A stretch of 64,000 nucleotides of DNA. It comes from Adiantum capillus-veneris (Eukaryota > Streptophyta > Polypodiopsida > Polypodiales > Pteridaceae). Position numbers and translations under genes: made by a program. Numbering within the stretch: the stretch's first letter is position 1; the number at the start of each line of letters is the position of its first letter. The stretch is from assembly GCA_014529385.2 (NCBI GenBank), contig CM043959.1:91927529-91991528 (forward strand). Reading direction: 5' to 3'. Positions 1 through 10,060 of the stretch are shown here, piece by piece. A model generated the notes under the pieces. It was not told the DNA's origin and did no database searches. It saw only the letters and a list, made by a program, of their open reading frames with translations.

Positions 1-495
1 TACGCTTCACAGTAGTTTACTTTCCTGGGAAAAATTCGGCAGAGTTTCCCCTGTAGACTGACCTCTGAACCAATATCAACCTGATGAACTAGTGGATGTC
101 GCCTACAGTCCGTGTGTAGGTACGCCCGTGTCGTATGTGACACGCCTTCAAGAACCGTGAGCCGTCCTTTGTTGTGTAGACAACCACAAATCAGCACTCT
201 GGAAGTGTAGATATCCTCAACACTTGCAGTCGTAGGCAAAAACCCGAAATTTGCAGAGTCGGATCTGCACCCGTCGAGACCACGTAGTCGAAAATGGCAT
301 GCGCAGAACTTTGTCGAAGCCGAACGGTGGCTGAGATGACCTCATAATGAAATTCTGAGAACACCAAGCCCTTTAGGCTTACCCCCAGGATTTGGGACCG
401 TGTCTTCGCCTGTTGAATCTCACTCCAATCTGAGCAGGTGACTCTGGCTACCTGCAAATGCTGCCCCGAGCCTCGATTTGAGCTTTGATACCAGT
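1..495 (-). mobile_element. 5' internal leader of a minus-strand LTR retrotransposon (cut by window edge)
   Basis: This stretch lies directly downstream, on the minus strand, of the short LTR at 496-687 and its primer-binding site. It contains an open frame of 88 codons (191-457, minus) without a recognisable domain, so I treat it as leader or the beginning of a gag region. The rest of the element would lie to the left of the window. The assignment depends on the primer-binding site and LTR termini, not on protein similarity. Confidence 0.5.
482..493 (-). other. primer-binding site of the minus-strand LTR element
   Basis: On the minus strand this reads TGGTATCAAAGC, one base from the plant initiator-Met tRNA complement TGGTATCAGAGC that copia elements use. 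It follows the LTR end (CA) after two bases. Confidence 0.65.
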
Positions 496-687
496 TGAAG
501 GAGTACGAGCGGAAGTGCGACGCGAGAGAGAGTGCGAGAAGAAGAGCACGACGATATGGTGAACTCGCTCTGCTGTAATGTGTAGAGCATAGTGAGTTCT
601 TATTAGGTTTTTACAAAAGAATATGTGTACATACTTGGCGGCCCGCCCATTTACCTGGGCGACCACATTGGGCTTTATACCCCAACA
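496..687 (-). repeat. 5' LTR, only 192 bp
   Basis: On the minus strand the segment begins TGTTGGGGTATAAAG and ends CTCCTTCA, that is with canonical TG...CA termini, and is followed by a primer-binding site. At 192 bp it is much shorter than the 322-bp copia LTR or the 0.9-1.7 kb LTRs elsewhere in this window. The partner LTR is outside the window, so the left flank and target duplication cannot be checked. Confidence 0.6.
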
Positions 688-1020
688 TGGTGAATCACGT
701 GGAGAATGGTGATGTTGCCAATGTTAAAGTGCCCAAGCTTGCAACCAATACACAAGGCCATTAGCTCTCTAGCATGGGGTGCACTACATGTTTAGTGGTG
801 CTTACAATGTAGAGTGCATGGAGCTAGCGTGCTCCTCCTTCACTTGTGTCTTGTGTCTGTCTTGTGTATTCTCTCCCTCCTTTTCTTGTGCTAAGTGGAG
901 GCCTCTTTATATAGGCTTGAGAGATGATCCTTACCTAATGGTCATTGCAAATATCCATTGGTCACTGTAGAAGATCTAGATGCCTCTCTAGTAAGAGAGA
1001 GAAAAGAGTAGGGTGGGGAG
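688..1020. other. intergenic, nothing recognised
   Basis: No coding region or repeat boundary could be supported. A TATA-like string (CTCTTTATATAGG, about 900-914) is present on the plus strand but no transcript can be tied to it. Confidence 0.4.
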
Positions 1021-1433
1021 AGTTTTTTTTTACAATCCACTAGCCATGGCTAGGTTATTAGAAGAGACTGGGGGTTTTAGGATATTTACAAGGGTTTTGT
1101 CGATGGTTCGGGTGGTCGGTGTGAGGTTTTAGTGCTGCTGGACACGGTTTTTATTGTGATAAGCCGATATGTTATGTGTTACCTCCTTTCGGTGCTGGTC
1201 AGGGCGTGCCTTCGGCGCCACTTCTTGTTTTGGTGTTGGTGGCGCACGAGTTAGCCGCCTTTTTTCCTTTGATGTTTATGTCGATAGTCTCCTTTTTTTT
1301 GTTGTGAGTGCGTATATGCATGTGTGCATGTATGTGTGTATGTATGGTGTATATGTGTTGTGAGTATGTATGTAGTGCCGTGTGTAGGAATGAGAGTAGG
1401 AGGGGGGGGGGGTGTTTTTAATCAATTATGTGC

Positions 1434-1470
<37 letters not shown>

Positions 1471-2150
1471 TGTTTACTGCGTAGGGAAAACGAATGAGTG
1501 GGATGAGACAGCGCTGGGGAGGATGGGAGGGGTGTGTGTGTGTGTGTGTAGGGTGTGAGAGAGAGAGAGAGATGGCTTCGTGCCTGCAAACTGCGCCTAC
1601 AGGCTGGTCTGAGCACAGAGAGCGAGAGAGCGAGAGTGCCGGGGGGGGGGGGGGGGGGCGGTGAGGGAGGGAGTGGGTGTGTTTGGGTTGTGGGCGATAG
1701 AGAGAGAGAGAGAGGTCATCTCATGCGCCTATGGGCTGGTCCAGAGGATGCGCAAGGGAGGGGGGGGGGGGGGGGGGGGAAGAGAGAGATAGGGGTGGTA
1801 GGGCTGCTTTCGGTCGTCTCTGAGCGAGGAAGGGGGGGAATTAAATGGGGTCAATGGTGGGATATGAGGGAAAGGGGAGAGTGCATTATTATCGCTCCCC
1901 TTATGGGTTGTTCACATACAACGAGAGACAATGAGGGAGAGGAAGGAAAGAGAGGAAAAGAAGGGGGATGGAGGTAGTGAGAGAGGGGAGAGATGGGGGG
2001 GGGGTCGGGCTCGGCCTGCCGGTGGGAAGAAAAAAAGGGGGCGGAGAGAGAGGTGTGTGTGAGGCAAAATAAGGGGGGGGGGGAAATAAGAGAGAGAGAG
2101 AGTGTGTGGATCATAATGAAAGAGAGAGGTTTTGAAGGAAAAAAAAAAGG
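1020..2150. repeat. purine-rich low-complexity block with several microsatellites and G-runs
   Basis: Contains (TA)n at 1436-1467, (GT)n at 1530-1549, several GA tracts (about 1557-1571, 1700-1714, 2090-2101), and uninterrupted G-runs at 1402-1412, 1641-1658 and 1760-1779. The whole block is G/A-rich on the plus strand. Open frames in it (for example 1555-1977 plus) are translation of repeats and are not genes. Confidence 0.9.
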
Positions 2151-2164
2151 TGTCCGCCATTGTT

Positions 2165-2274
2165 TTCAAGAACCTCAGCTTTCTGGCTGGGCTAGAGGGC
2201 GGTGTGGATAACCCGGCGTCAGAAGCACAAAGTTCATCATGCACATTGAAAATTTGATTTACTGTCCTATTTGT
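2165..2274 (-). pseudogene. fragment of an older retroelement ORF, left of the copia insertion
   Basis: On the minus strand this reads as an open frame with NRTVNQIFNVHDELCASDAG. With the copia element and one TTTGT copy removed, the frame continues without interruption into the coding-like sequence at 7528-7600 (minus), which ends YDWIHYADD just before the junction. I infer that the copia element split an older minus-strand ORF, probably the post-gag part of another LTR retrotransposon. The product is not recognised. Confidence 0.55.
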
Positions 2275-2596
2275 TGTTGAGATGGCGAGCTCTACACCTT
2301 GAGCTGGCATCCACTACGGGTCTTGGCCGCTTACGACATTTACTCACTGGCGGGTTAGGTGACCGACACGGAGGATCTCTGCCAGTGATTCTACAACTGG
2401 ACTACACTTATAGTGCCAGCCTAGTACGCTTCTAGCGAGTTCACACTTAGTGACCGCATGTACATATGTGCTACTTTTCAGCTTTAGCACTTAGTCATTT
2501 TGTACTCTCTTTTCTGTGAAGAAGAAGAAGAAGCTTTCCATCTCTGTGTGCTTTGTGCTTGTCTTGTGTAGCTCTCTTGCATCCTCATTCTTTACA
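2275..2596 (+). repeat. copia 5' LTR
   Basis: Begins TGTTGAGATGG and ends TTCTTTACA immediately before the primer-binding site. It differs from the 3' LTR at three positions (GG versus CA near 2358, A versus G near 2394). Confidence 0.95.
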
Positions 2597-2608
2597 TGGT
2601 ATCAGAGC
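2597..2608 (+). other. copia primer-binding site
   Basis: TGGTATCAGAGC, complementary to the 3' end of plant initiator-Met tRNA, directly abuts the 5' LTR end. Confidence 0.95.
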
Positions 2609-2877
2609 CTGGTGCAGGCAAGAGAGGCTAAGAGAGCAAGAGCATCACAATCCCTTCGTTCGCAATCCACGACCAGATGCACAAGTTTTCGCACAAGTTT
2701 CTGAACAGGTCTCCAAAGTGCAGTATACAGAGATTTACTGTACAAGTACAGTGGTTGTATGTACGCTTGATTGTGGACACTCGTTGAGTGTAGAAAGCGT
2801 TACAAGAACCACGATAGCAGGTTCAACAGATTTGCAGGTTTTTGCAGATTGCAGCTATTTTGTCTTAGTGCTTCAAG

Positions 2878-3705
2878 ATGTCTGACGGTTTCAGTCAGAT
2901 TGTTACTGAGAAGCTTGAGAAAAATAACTACCCTGCATGGAAGTTCAGAATAACAAATTTCCTAAAAGGAAAAGGTTATTGGGACTATGTAGAAGGAGAA
3001 AATGAAAAGGAACCAGAGATTCCCGAGGCAAATGCTACAGCAGAACAAAGGAAAGCTTTGAGGGACTGGCAACAAGGCCAGAGCAAAGTGATGTATTGGC
3101 TTTCTATGAGCATCACAGATGGCATGATGGGCTATCTACAGGATGCTGAAACCCCCGCCATTGCATGGAAAAACTTAGGGAGAGTGTTCGAGGTGAACAC
3201 CAAGGCCAGGAAGCTTCAACTAAAGTCGGAGCTAAATCAGGTTAAGAGGAACAACCTCTCCATCAATGATTATGCTTTGAAGATCAAGAGTATCATTGAG
3301 GCTCTTGGATCTATTAAAGTCTCAGTGGAAGACGATGACATTGTCCGTGCATGCTTGGATGGTCTAGGAGATGAGTATGTACATTTTAGGTCTTCCATGA
3401 ATACAAGAGATGACATCCCCGTGTTCCAAGATTTGATTTCTATGCTTATTCTTGAGGAGAAGAACCTTGACACATCTTCTTCTCATGGCAGAAATAATTC
3501 TGAACAGGCCTTCTATTCTAACTCCAACAGAGGTAGAGGTAGAGGTCGTGGTCGAGGCCCAAGGGATTGCAGGGGCCAATTTCTGGAAGGTCAATCAAAT
3601 CAAAACAATACAGGTGGCAGGGGAAACCAGTCTCAAGGCAGGGGGAGTCAAAGAGGTCGTGGTGCAGGATCAAGCAGGCAGCAACATACTCCAGATAGTA
3701 GATAA
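2878..3705 (+). CDS. copia Gag (capsid), interrupted by a stop just before the zinc knuckle
   Basis: The 275-codon frame starts at the first ATG after the leader and has the copia-type Gag beginning (NNYPAWKFRITNFLKGKGYW) typical of the DUF4219/UBN2 region. An Arg-Gly-rich basic tail follows (RGRGRGRGRG near residue 217), then a TAA at 3703-3705. The very next codon begins a CX2CX4HX4C zinc knuckle (CWTCSERGHMSRDC, 3706-3747) in the same frame. Copia elements normally make one Gag-Pol reading frame, so I read the TAA as a point-mutation stop. Programmed read-through is possible but unsupported. Gag forms the virus-like particle and the knuckle binds RNA. Confidence 0.85.
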   Translation: MSDGFSQIVTEKLEKNNYPAWKFRITNFLKGKGYWDYVEGENEKEPEIPEANATAEQRKALRDWQQGQSKVMYWLSMSITDGMMGYLQDAETPAIAWKNLGRVFEVNTKARKLQLKSELNQVKRNNLSINDYALKIKSIIEALGSIKVSVEDDDIVRACLDGLGDEYVHFRSSMNTRDDIPVFQDLISMLILEEKNLDTSSSHGRNNSEQAFYSNSNRGRGRGRGRGPRDCRGQFLEGQSNQNNTGGRGNQSQGRGSQRGRGAGSSRQQHTPDSR

Positions 3706-5265
3706 TGTTGGACTTGTAGTGAAAGAGGTCACATGTCACGTGACTGTCCAAAGGGAAAAGCAAGTAGAAAGAGAGAACAGGGCAACTATGCATCTACTAG
3801 CAGAGATGCAGATGACAGCAAAAACGAGCGCATGTTTGTTATGCAACATGTAATGAATACAATGACTGCAGAGAATTCCACCCAAGATGATGTTTGGTAT
3901 GTGGATTCAGGTGCCTCTAATCACATGACGTCTCGTGGAGAGTGGTTTAGAGATATGCGCAAACCAGATGTGTCAGGCTATGTGCAGACAGGAGATGACA
4001 CAGCTCACCCCATTGCTCATGTAGGGGACATACCTCTAAATACGAAGAGTGGGAAATCAAAGTACTTAGCAGATGTACTTCATGTCCCAAACATTACAAA
4101 GAATCTTGTTTCTGTTGGACAAATGGTTGAGCAGGGTTTGCAGGTTTGCTTCAATCCAAATGGCTGTCATGTAGAAGATTTCCAGAATGGCTGTAAGCTG
4201 ATCACAGAGGGCAAATGTGTGGGCAGAATGTTTACGCTGAATGTAGACATGCCTGAGGTAAAAGCTGCATTATTTGCACAGGGCAGAGGTGTTGTGGCTG
4301 ATGTTGACATTTGGCACAAACGCATTGGCCATGTCAATGAGCAGAGATTGCGCAGCATGCAATCAAAACAGATTGTAAAAGGTTTGCCCAAATTCAAGGT
4401 GGATGGTATGCATAAAGTGTGTGCAGCATGCCAGTTTGGAAAACAGTCAAAGGGCTCATTTCCACATGAGCGCAATGTATGTAAAAAGCCACTTGAGGTG
4501 GTGCACACAGATGTTTGGGGTCCAACCGATACTGCAAGTATACATGGTTGCAGGTATTATGTCTCTTTCATTGATGACCATACAAGGAAAGTATGGGTCT
4601 ACTTCATGCGTAACAAAAGTGAAGTGTTTGGTCACTTTCAAGACTTCAAAGTCATGATTGAGAAGGAGACAGATATGCAAATCAAGACATTGAGGTCAGA
4701 TGGAGGGGGAGAGTACTTCTCCAATGATTTTTCAGATTTTCTGCGAATGCATGGTATACACAGGCAGTTTACATGCAGATATACTCCACAGCAGAATGGG
4801 GTCGCAGAAAGGAAAAATAGGCACATTGCAGAGGTTGCACGTGCATTGATGAATGAGAAGAACATGCCTCATCATTTCTGGGCTGAAGCTGTAAATACAA
4901 CTGTGTACATTATGAACAGGACACCTACAGCTGCGGTGCATGATGTAACACCTGAGGAAAAGTTTACAGGTACAAAGCCTGATTTGGCACACTTGAAAGT
5001 GTTTGGCTGCATAGCTTACGTGCATGTACCAGATGAGTTGCGTAGGAAATTGGATCCTAAAGCAGATAAATGTATTCTTGTGGGATATTCCCTTGAACAA
5101 AAGGGGTACAGGTGCTACAATCCTACTACACGAGAATTACGAGTGAGCAGAGATGTAGTCTTTGATGAGATGAGCAGCTGGTACAGTAATGCACATGGCA
5201 CTATTGGGGCTGATGTAAAAGATGATGTGGTTGTACAAAATGTGAGGCCACAGTCACAGGTTTGA
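3706..5265 (+). pseudogene. copia Pol part 1: zinc knuckle, protease, integrase
   Basis: In frame with gag beyond its stop. Order of domains: CCHC knuckle (3706-3747), aspartic protease with WYVDSGASNHMTS (about 3895-3935), pre-integrase HHCC finger (WHKRIGHVN ... CAAC, about 4310-4440), and the integrase core. The DDE residues are visible: Asp at 4510, Asp at 4699 and Glu at 4807, giving the usual D-35-E spacing. The frame ends at TGA 5263-5265 and the polyprotein continues one base back, after a T-run at 5261-5263. A lost T there would explain the break. The protein processes the polyprotein and inserts the cDNA. Confidence 0.85.
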
Positions 5266-6920
5266 GTGGACCACAAGAGTCCTCTTCTCGTGGCTCTGTT
5301 GAGAAACCATGGAATGGTAGACTACGTACGCAGGTTACTCCACCAACAGGTACAGGGAATGTATCACGAAAAGGAAAGGAAAAGGTTGATGAACCTCCCT
5401 TTATGGTTGATGCATCATCAGGTTTTTCACATGTAGACATGGATTCAGATGGTTCTGAACAAAGTCTTGATGAGGAATTTGGAATTCCGGCTGTCAGGAC
5501 ACCTGGTGTAAGGAAAGTACAAGAAGATGCTAGAGGGCAAAGGAGTGACCCAGGACCGCGCAGATCTAATAGAGTCAGAAATCCAGTTCAGAAATTGACT
5601 TATGATGGGTATCTAGCGCATCAACAAGCCTACATGGCTAAGGTGATACAGGATGTGGAGCCCACATGTTTTGAGGATGCAGTTGGAAATGTGCATTGGG
5701 ATGATGCAATGAATGAAGAGATGGCTGCATTGGAAGCAAATGACACATGGGAGTTGGTGCCATTGCCAAGTGGCAAGAAAGCTATTGGCTGTAAATGGGT
5801 GTATAAAACCAAGCATCAGGCTAATGGTAACATTGAGCGTCACAAGGCAAGGCTGGTCGCAAAGGGTTATGCACAGACGTATGGCATAGACTATGAGGAG
5901 ACCTTTGATCCAGTGGCAAAGATGACGACAGTGAGAGCTGTCATAGCAGTGGCTACATCTAGAGGATGGATTATGCATCAAATGGATGTAAAGAATGCCT
6001 TCTTGAATGGTGAGTTGCAAGAGGAAGTGTATATGGATCAGCCACCTGGTTATGTCGATCCAGGTTACCCAGATTATGTATGCAGACTTCTCAAAGCTTT
6101 GTATGGTTTGAAGCAAGGCTCTAGAGCATGGTATGACAGGATTGCCAAGTATCTTGTCAGTATTGGTTTTAGGAGAGCTCATGCTGATCATTCACTCTAT
6201 GTACGTGAGAGTGATGTGGGGATTGTGGTCATTACCATATATGTAGATGACCTTATTATTGTTGGTGACAATGCTATGGAGATTGACCATGTGAAGGGTC
6301 TTCTCAAACAGGAGTTTGAAATGAAAGATTTAGGCGAGTTGCGCTACTTTCTTGGCATTGAAGTGATCAGGACTCCAGAGGGTGTATGGCTATCACAGAG
6401 ACAGTATGCTTTGGACATGTTGTCAAAGTATGGTATGGCTGATTGTAAGCCAATTTCTATTCCCTTGGATGTGAATGCAAAGCTGAGTGCAGAGAAGGGT
6501 GATGTTGTTGAGGATGTCAACATGTACAGGAAGATTGTGGGTAGTCTAATCTACTTGACTATCACGAGGCCAGACTTGAGCTACACAGTAGGCTTGGAGA
6601 GTCAGTTCATGCAACTTCCGAGGAAGCCACATTTGGATGGAGTACGACGCACACTTAGGTATGTGCAAGGTACTCTTGACTACGCATTGTTCTATGCAGC
6701 AGATGCACCATTAGCATTGTATGGGAATACAGATGCAGATTGGGCAGGTAGCATTGTTGATAGGAGATCTACGAGTGGCTTCATGTTCTCTTTTGGGAGT
6801 GCGCTGTTACTTGGAGCAGCAAAAAGCATAGCATACGGTTGCTTTATCGAGCACAGAGGCCGAGTACAGAGGTGCACCAGTTGCGGCGTGCGAGGTAGCT
6901 TGGCTACGCACATTACTTGA
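5262..6920 (+). pseudogene. copia Pol part 2: reverse transcriptase and start of RNase H
   Basis: This frame is shifted by one base relative to the upstream pol frame. After an acidic linker it has the copia reverse transcriptase block, from WDDAMNEEM (about 5700) through KARLVAKGY, MDVKNAFLNGEL, LKALYGLKQ and the catalytic YVDD (about 6239-6250). RNase H begins at TDADWAGS (about 6730) and the frame is lost at about 6820-6850, where the sequence for the LSSTEAEY-like motif is out of frame. The TTG at its start is only the first codon of the open frame, not an initiation site. The function is cDNA synthesis; in this copy it is broken. Confidence 0.85.
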
Positions 6921-6937
6921 GGACATTGGGAGTGTAG

Positions 6938-7200
6938 GTGGACCAGCAGATTTTCATCCATTGTGACAACCTCAGCAGCATGCAGTTGGCTAGGAACCCA
7001 GTGTTCCATGCCAGGACCAAACACATAGAGGTCCATTACCACTACGTTCGAGAGCGAGTGTTGGCGGGCGACATCGACTTGGTCTACGTCAGCACAGAGG
7101 AGCAGATAGCGGATATCTTTACCAAGGCCCTCGGAGCTGAGAAGCTTCGACGTTTCCGGACTATGATTGGACTCTGCGACATGCAGAGCTCGAGGGGGAG
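6938..7200 (+). pseudogene. copia RNase H C-terminus
   Basis: A further shifted frame carries the typical copia RNase H end: CDNLSSMQLARNPVFHARTK, then HYVRERVLAGDIDLVYVSTEEQ and ADIFTKAL. It is separated from the upstream RNase H part by at least one more indel near 6935-6950. The frame runs on into the 3' LTR. Confidence 0.8.
7189..7200 (+). other. copia polypurine tract
   Basis: CTCGAGGGGGAG directly precedes the TG of the 3' LTR at 7201, the expected position for the plus-strand primer. Confidence 0.85.
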
Positions 7201-7522
7201 TGTTGAGATGGCGAGCTCTACACCTTGAGCTGGCATCCACTACGGGTCTTGGCCGCTTACGACATTTACTCACTGGCGCATTAGGTGACCGACACGGAGG
7301 ATCTCTGCCAGTGATTCTACAGCTGGACTACACTTATAGTGCCAGCCTAGTACGCTTCTAGCGAGTTCACACTTAGTGACCGCATGTACATATGTGCTAC
7401 TTTTCAGCTTTAGCACTTAGTCATTTTGTACTCTCTTTTCTGTGAAGAAGAAGAAGAAGCTTTCCATCTCTGTGTGCTTTGTGCTTGTCTTGTGTAGCTC
7501 TCTTGCATCCTCATTCTTTACA
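7201..7522 (+). repeat. copia 3' LTR
   Basis: 322 bp, TG...CA termini, same length as the 5' LTR with three substitutions. It is followed by the TTTGT target duplication. Confidence 0.95.
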
Positions 7523-7527
7523 TTTGT

Positions 7528-8559
7528 ATCATCGGCATAATGAATCCAATCATATTCAACACCACGAGATTTCTCTTCACTATGCACCCCCTAATTAGCA
7601 TCGATAAGTTCATGATCATTCTGCCGTAGTGTGAGCCCTGTGTCACAAAATCTTACTAAAGAAGAAGTTTGCTCCCCCTCTTAATCATCAGCAAATTCAG
7701 GATCAGTTTTCCACATCAGTAACTCTGGGTCACAGAAACTTGTCAAAGAAGGAGTCTGCGGAAGAAAAAGTATTAGTTGAAACCAAATCTTCATGCATGT
7801 CTACTTGAATATGGTTACACTCATTCACCTCCACAATTTCTTCTTGAGCTTTAGCCAATTTGTTTTTTGATCCCTTGATTTCTTTTCCTCATGTACTGCA
7901 TGTATAGGTTCTTTGCAAAATTCACCCTGTGTATCTTGAGGCTGTAGAGAATCACCATCAAATACTTCTACTTCATGTAAGGCATCTGTTAAACCCAACT
8001 TTTCATACACAACTTCAACTATATCTTCATCATTAGCCTGTAAGAAGGTAGAATCTTGTACAATACACTCATCAATCACAGCTTTTAATTTTGATCGTAC
8101 TTGTCCTCATTTTGTGTAGTTTGGTAGACTTGAACTCTATTCTTGATAGCTTGCATAATTCTCATAACTTACTTGTACAATAGCTTCTTTGAAGTTTTCC
8201 CAGTCATTGTTGCAGGCTTTGGTAACCTCTTGAATCTGCTCCTTCAAATTCACTAATTGCTCAAAGGATCTGATCATTAACTCTTCTGGTATCCCTCTTA
8301 ACTTGGTTTCCAACTCATAGCACTCTAGGTAGCCCTCTGGATGATAACCATTGAAGACTCACCTCTCATTGTATACCACATCTAAAGTTGCATCCCAAGC
8401 TTCATCCATTTGATTCTTCTTCTTCATGGTCTCCATTTCAAGCAGAGATCCTTGAACCAATTGAAAAAACTTCAAAAAATTTGGAACTGTTGACTTATCA
8501 TCAAAACCATTTGCACTTAACTCTTCAAGCAACTTCATAATTTGCTCTAAATTCTCCAT
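7528..8559 (-). pseudogene. gag-like ORF of an older retrotransposon, with stops and frameshifts
   Basis: On the minus strand a start at 8559 (MENLEQIMKLLEELSANGFD) opens a frame that runs past an in-frame TGA (8359-8361) into LRGIPEELMIRSFEQLV and NDWENFKEAIVQ, which resembles the N-terminal part of LTR-element Gag proteins. It stops near 8130 and, in shifted frames, continues as an acidic Asp/Glu-rich region (7825-8079) down to the copia insertion at 7527. Two short related units, one with GTGTCACAAAATCTT and one with GGGTCACAGAAACTT (about 7640-7760), suggest internal repetition. I recognise the general gag character but no exact family. Confidence 0.5.
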
Positions 8560-8574
8560 CTTTACCTCCCACCC

Positions 8575-8612
8575 CGGCTCGTTTTTACATCGGGTTCACC
8601 AAAGATGTCTTG
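8575..8612 (-). other. possible primer-binding region upstream of the gag-like ORF
   Basis: On the minus strand TTTGGTGAACCCGATGT lies about 40 bases before the gag-like ATG, the usual place for a primer-binding site. No matching LTR pair was found, so this is tentative. Confidence 0.25.
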
Positions 8613-9007
8613 TGATATGTGTTCAAAACGTGAGTCAGGAAGGCATCGGGCCTCTGGCTATGAGATGTGTGAGAGAGAATAAGAACAACAGGTGCAAATG
8701 GCTATGGCAATTACTGTAAACTTCTCCCTCCGCCCTTCCTTCCCTCTTCTACTTATCCTCATTATCCTCTTGCAACACTCCTTCCTTGGTCATCCAAGCC
8801 CCTCACTCAAGAGCCTTGCTTGGAGTTCCTTGCTTCTCCTCTTGGTTGAGAGCGAGAGATAGAACCTCCTTGAGGTCCCGAGCCAAAGAAAGGGATTGAC
8901 CGCCTTTCTCCTTCCTTATGTTCCAATATCCCTTTCTTCATGCAATCCCTTCTCCCTTCCTCTTCCTCACTTAACCACAAAACTCTTATTTTCCTTGCTT
9001 GCTTGTC

Positions 9008-9010
<3 letters not shown>

Positions 9011-9094
<84 letters not shown>
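9011..9094. repeat. compound microsatellite (GT)n(GA)n
   Basis: (GT)15 at 9011-9040 runs directly into (GA)n at 9041-9094. Confidence 0.98.
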
Positions 9095-9096
<2 letters not shown>

Positions 9097-9170
9097 CTCG
9101 TCCTTCAAGCTTCTTCCCCTTTTGCTTTTGCCTTTTACCCCCTCCTTCTCCTTCCCTCTTCCTCGTTCAT

Positions 9171-9171
<1 letters not shown>

Positions 9172-9202
<31 letters not shown>
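9172..9202. repeat. poly(C) run of 31 bases
   Basis: Uninterrupted C-run within a pyrimidine-rich flank, strongly prone to slippage. Confidence 0.95.
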
Positions 9203-9250
9203 ACCGTTGATTATGCTTTTCTTCTCGTCTAATGCAATTCCCTAAGCCCC

Positions 9251-9259
9251 CTATAAATA
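9251..9259 (+). promoter_or_regulatory. candidate TATA box
   Basis: CTATAAATA in a C/T-rich context matches the plant TATA consensus. The sequence downstream on this strand has no convincing ORF, so its role is unknown. Confidence 0.25.
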
Positions 9260-9589
9260 CCTTCCCTCCCTTAGCAAAAGGACGGTGCCGTCATTGCTAA
9301 GGCGCGTAAAAATGCCCTCTTGATGATGTGGCATGGTGGAGTTGACCAACACAAAAACTGCCAAGAGTAGTGCCGAACAGAGTCACCATGCCCTGCTGAG
9401 GAGTTCTCGTTTCATGCCCATCGGCATTTGAGCACCACACAAACCTCCACAGGCTGTGTTCTCTCTCCCATGTGCCCTATTCGTAGCCTACACTGCCATG
9501 CCCTTCTTCTTTTTTTGCTTCACACACAATTTGCCCCATTTTCATCCAATGGGTGGCCACCTCTTTTGGGCTTTGGGTGTCCATAAGCC

Positions 9590-10060
9590 TTTTGGGTGGC
9601 CGGTTCCCCGCAAGGGACACCACATTTGGCATACACATCAACTAAAGCATTGCCAAGAACAATATATTTCTCCAGTAGCCCTTGCCGAGAAATCTCATCA
9701 TGAATCCAGATCCATGTTGGGTAAATCTTGCAATCAACCCACTCTAGGAGATGACATCAAGAACTTTTTGTGCTTTCGTGAAGCTACCTCATTTGACATG
9801 CATATCGGCCAAAGGAGTGCCTAGCACAACATTTGGTATTTAATGACAATATCATCATGAATTTTATTGCCCATATCAGAATCTCGTATAATGCCATATG
9901 CTTTTAGGATGCACGTACATGTGATTGGATTTGGAGAAAGGCCTTCCCTTTGCATTTGGTTAATTTTTCCTAGAGCTTCCTTGTCGTAACCATATCGGGC
10001 ATATCTTGCTTTCAATGTACTGCATAAGATGACATTCTGAACAAACCTCATCGTTCGTCA
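9590..10060 (-). pseudogene. PPR (PLS-class pentatricopeptide repeat) protein fragment
   Basis: On the minus strand successive 31-36-residue units are readable. EALGKINQMQREGLSPNPIT and CILKAYGIIRDSDMGNKIHD (10051-9824) are followed by VLGTPLADMHVK, a stop, then GSFTKAQKVLDVIS. Next come IHDEISRQGLLEKYIVLGNA and LVDVYAKCG (9612-9708). These are canonical L and S motifs of plant organelle RNA-editing PPR proteins. At least two in-frame stops and frameshifts are present, there is no E or DYW domain, and only three to four repeats remain, so this is a decayed fragment. Intact relatives bind organellar RNA in sequence-specific fashion. Confidence 0.8.

Larger units (their letters stand above)
2275..7522 (+). 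mobile_element. Ty1/copia LTR retrotransposon, complete but with broken ORFs
   Basis: The element is bounded by two 322-bp LTRs (2275-2596 and 7201-7522) that differ at three positions, and by a perfect 5-bp target duplication TTTGT (2270-2274 and 7523-7527). The order gag, protease, integrase, reverse transcriptase, RNase H is that of Ty1/copia (integrase before reverse transcriptase). The near-identical LTRs point to a recent insertion, yet the coding region carries an in-frame stop, a one-base frameshift and further indels in RNase H. It was probably mobilised by proteins of a relative, or it decayed quickly; base-call errors in homopolymers are another explanation. Confidence 0.95.

Noticed and set aside
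1555-2310. Several overlapping ORFs of 70-140 codons on both strands
   Set aside because: They translate GA, GT and G-run repeats (Arg-Glu, Gly, Ser-Leu runs) and have no real protein character, apart from the short retroelement fragment at 2165-2274.
8940-9245. ORFs through the GT/GA/C repeats
   Set aside because: Poly Cys-Val, Arg-Glu and poly-Pro are products of the microsatellites.
9456-9824. 122-codon plus-strand ORF
   Set aside because: It lies antisense to readable PPR motifs on the minus strand, which explain the open frame better.
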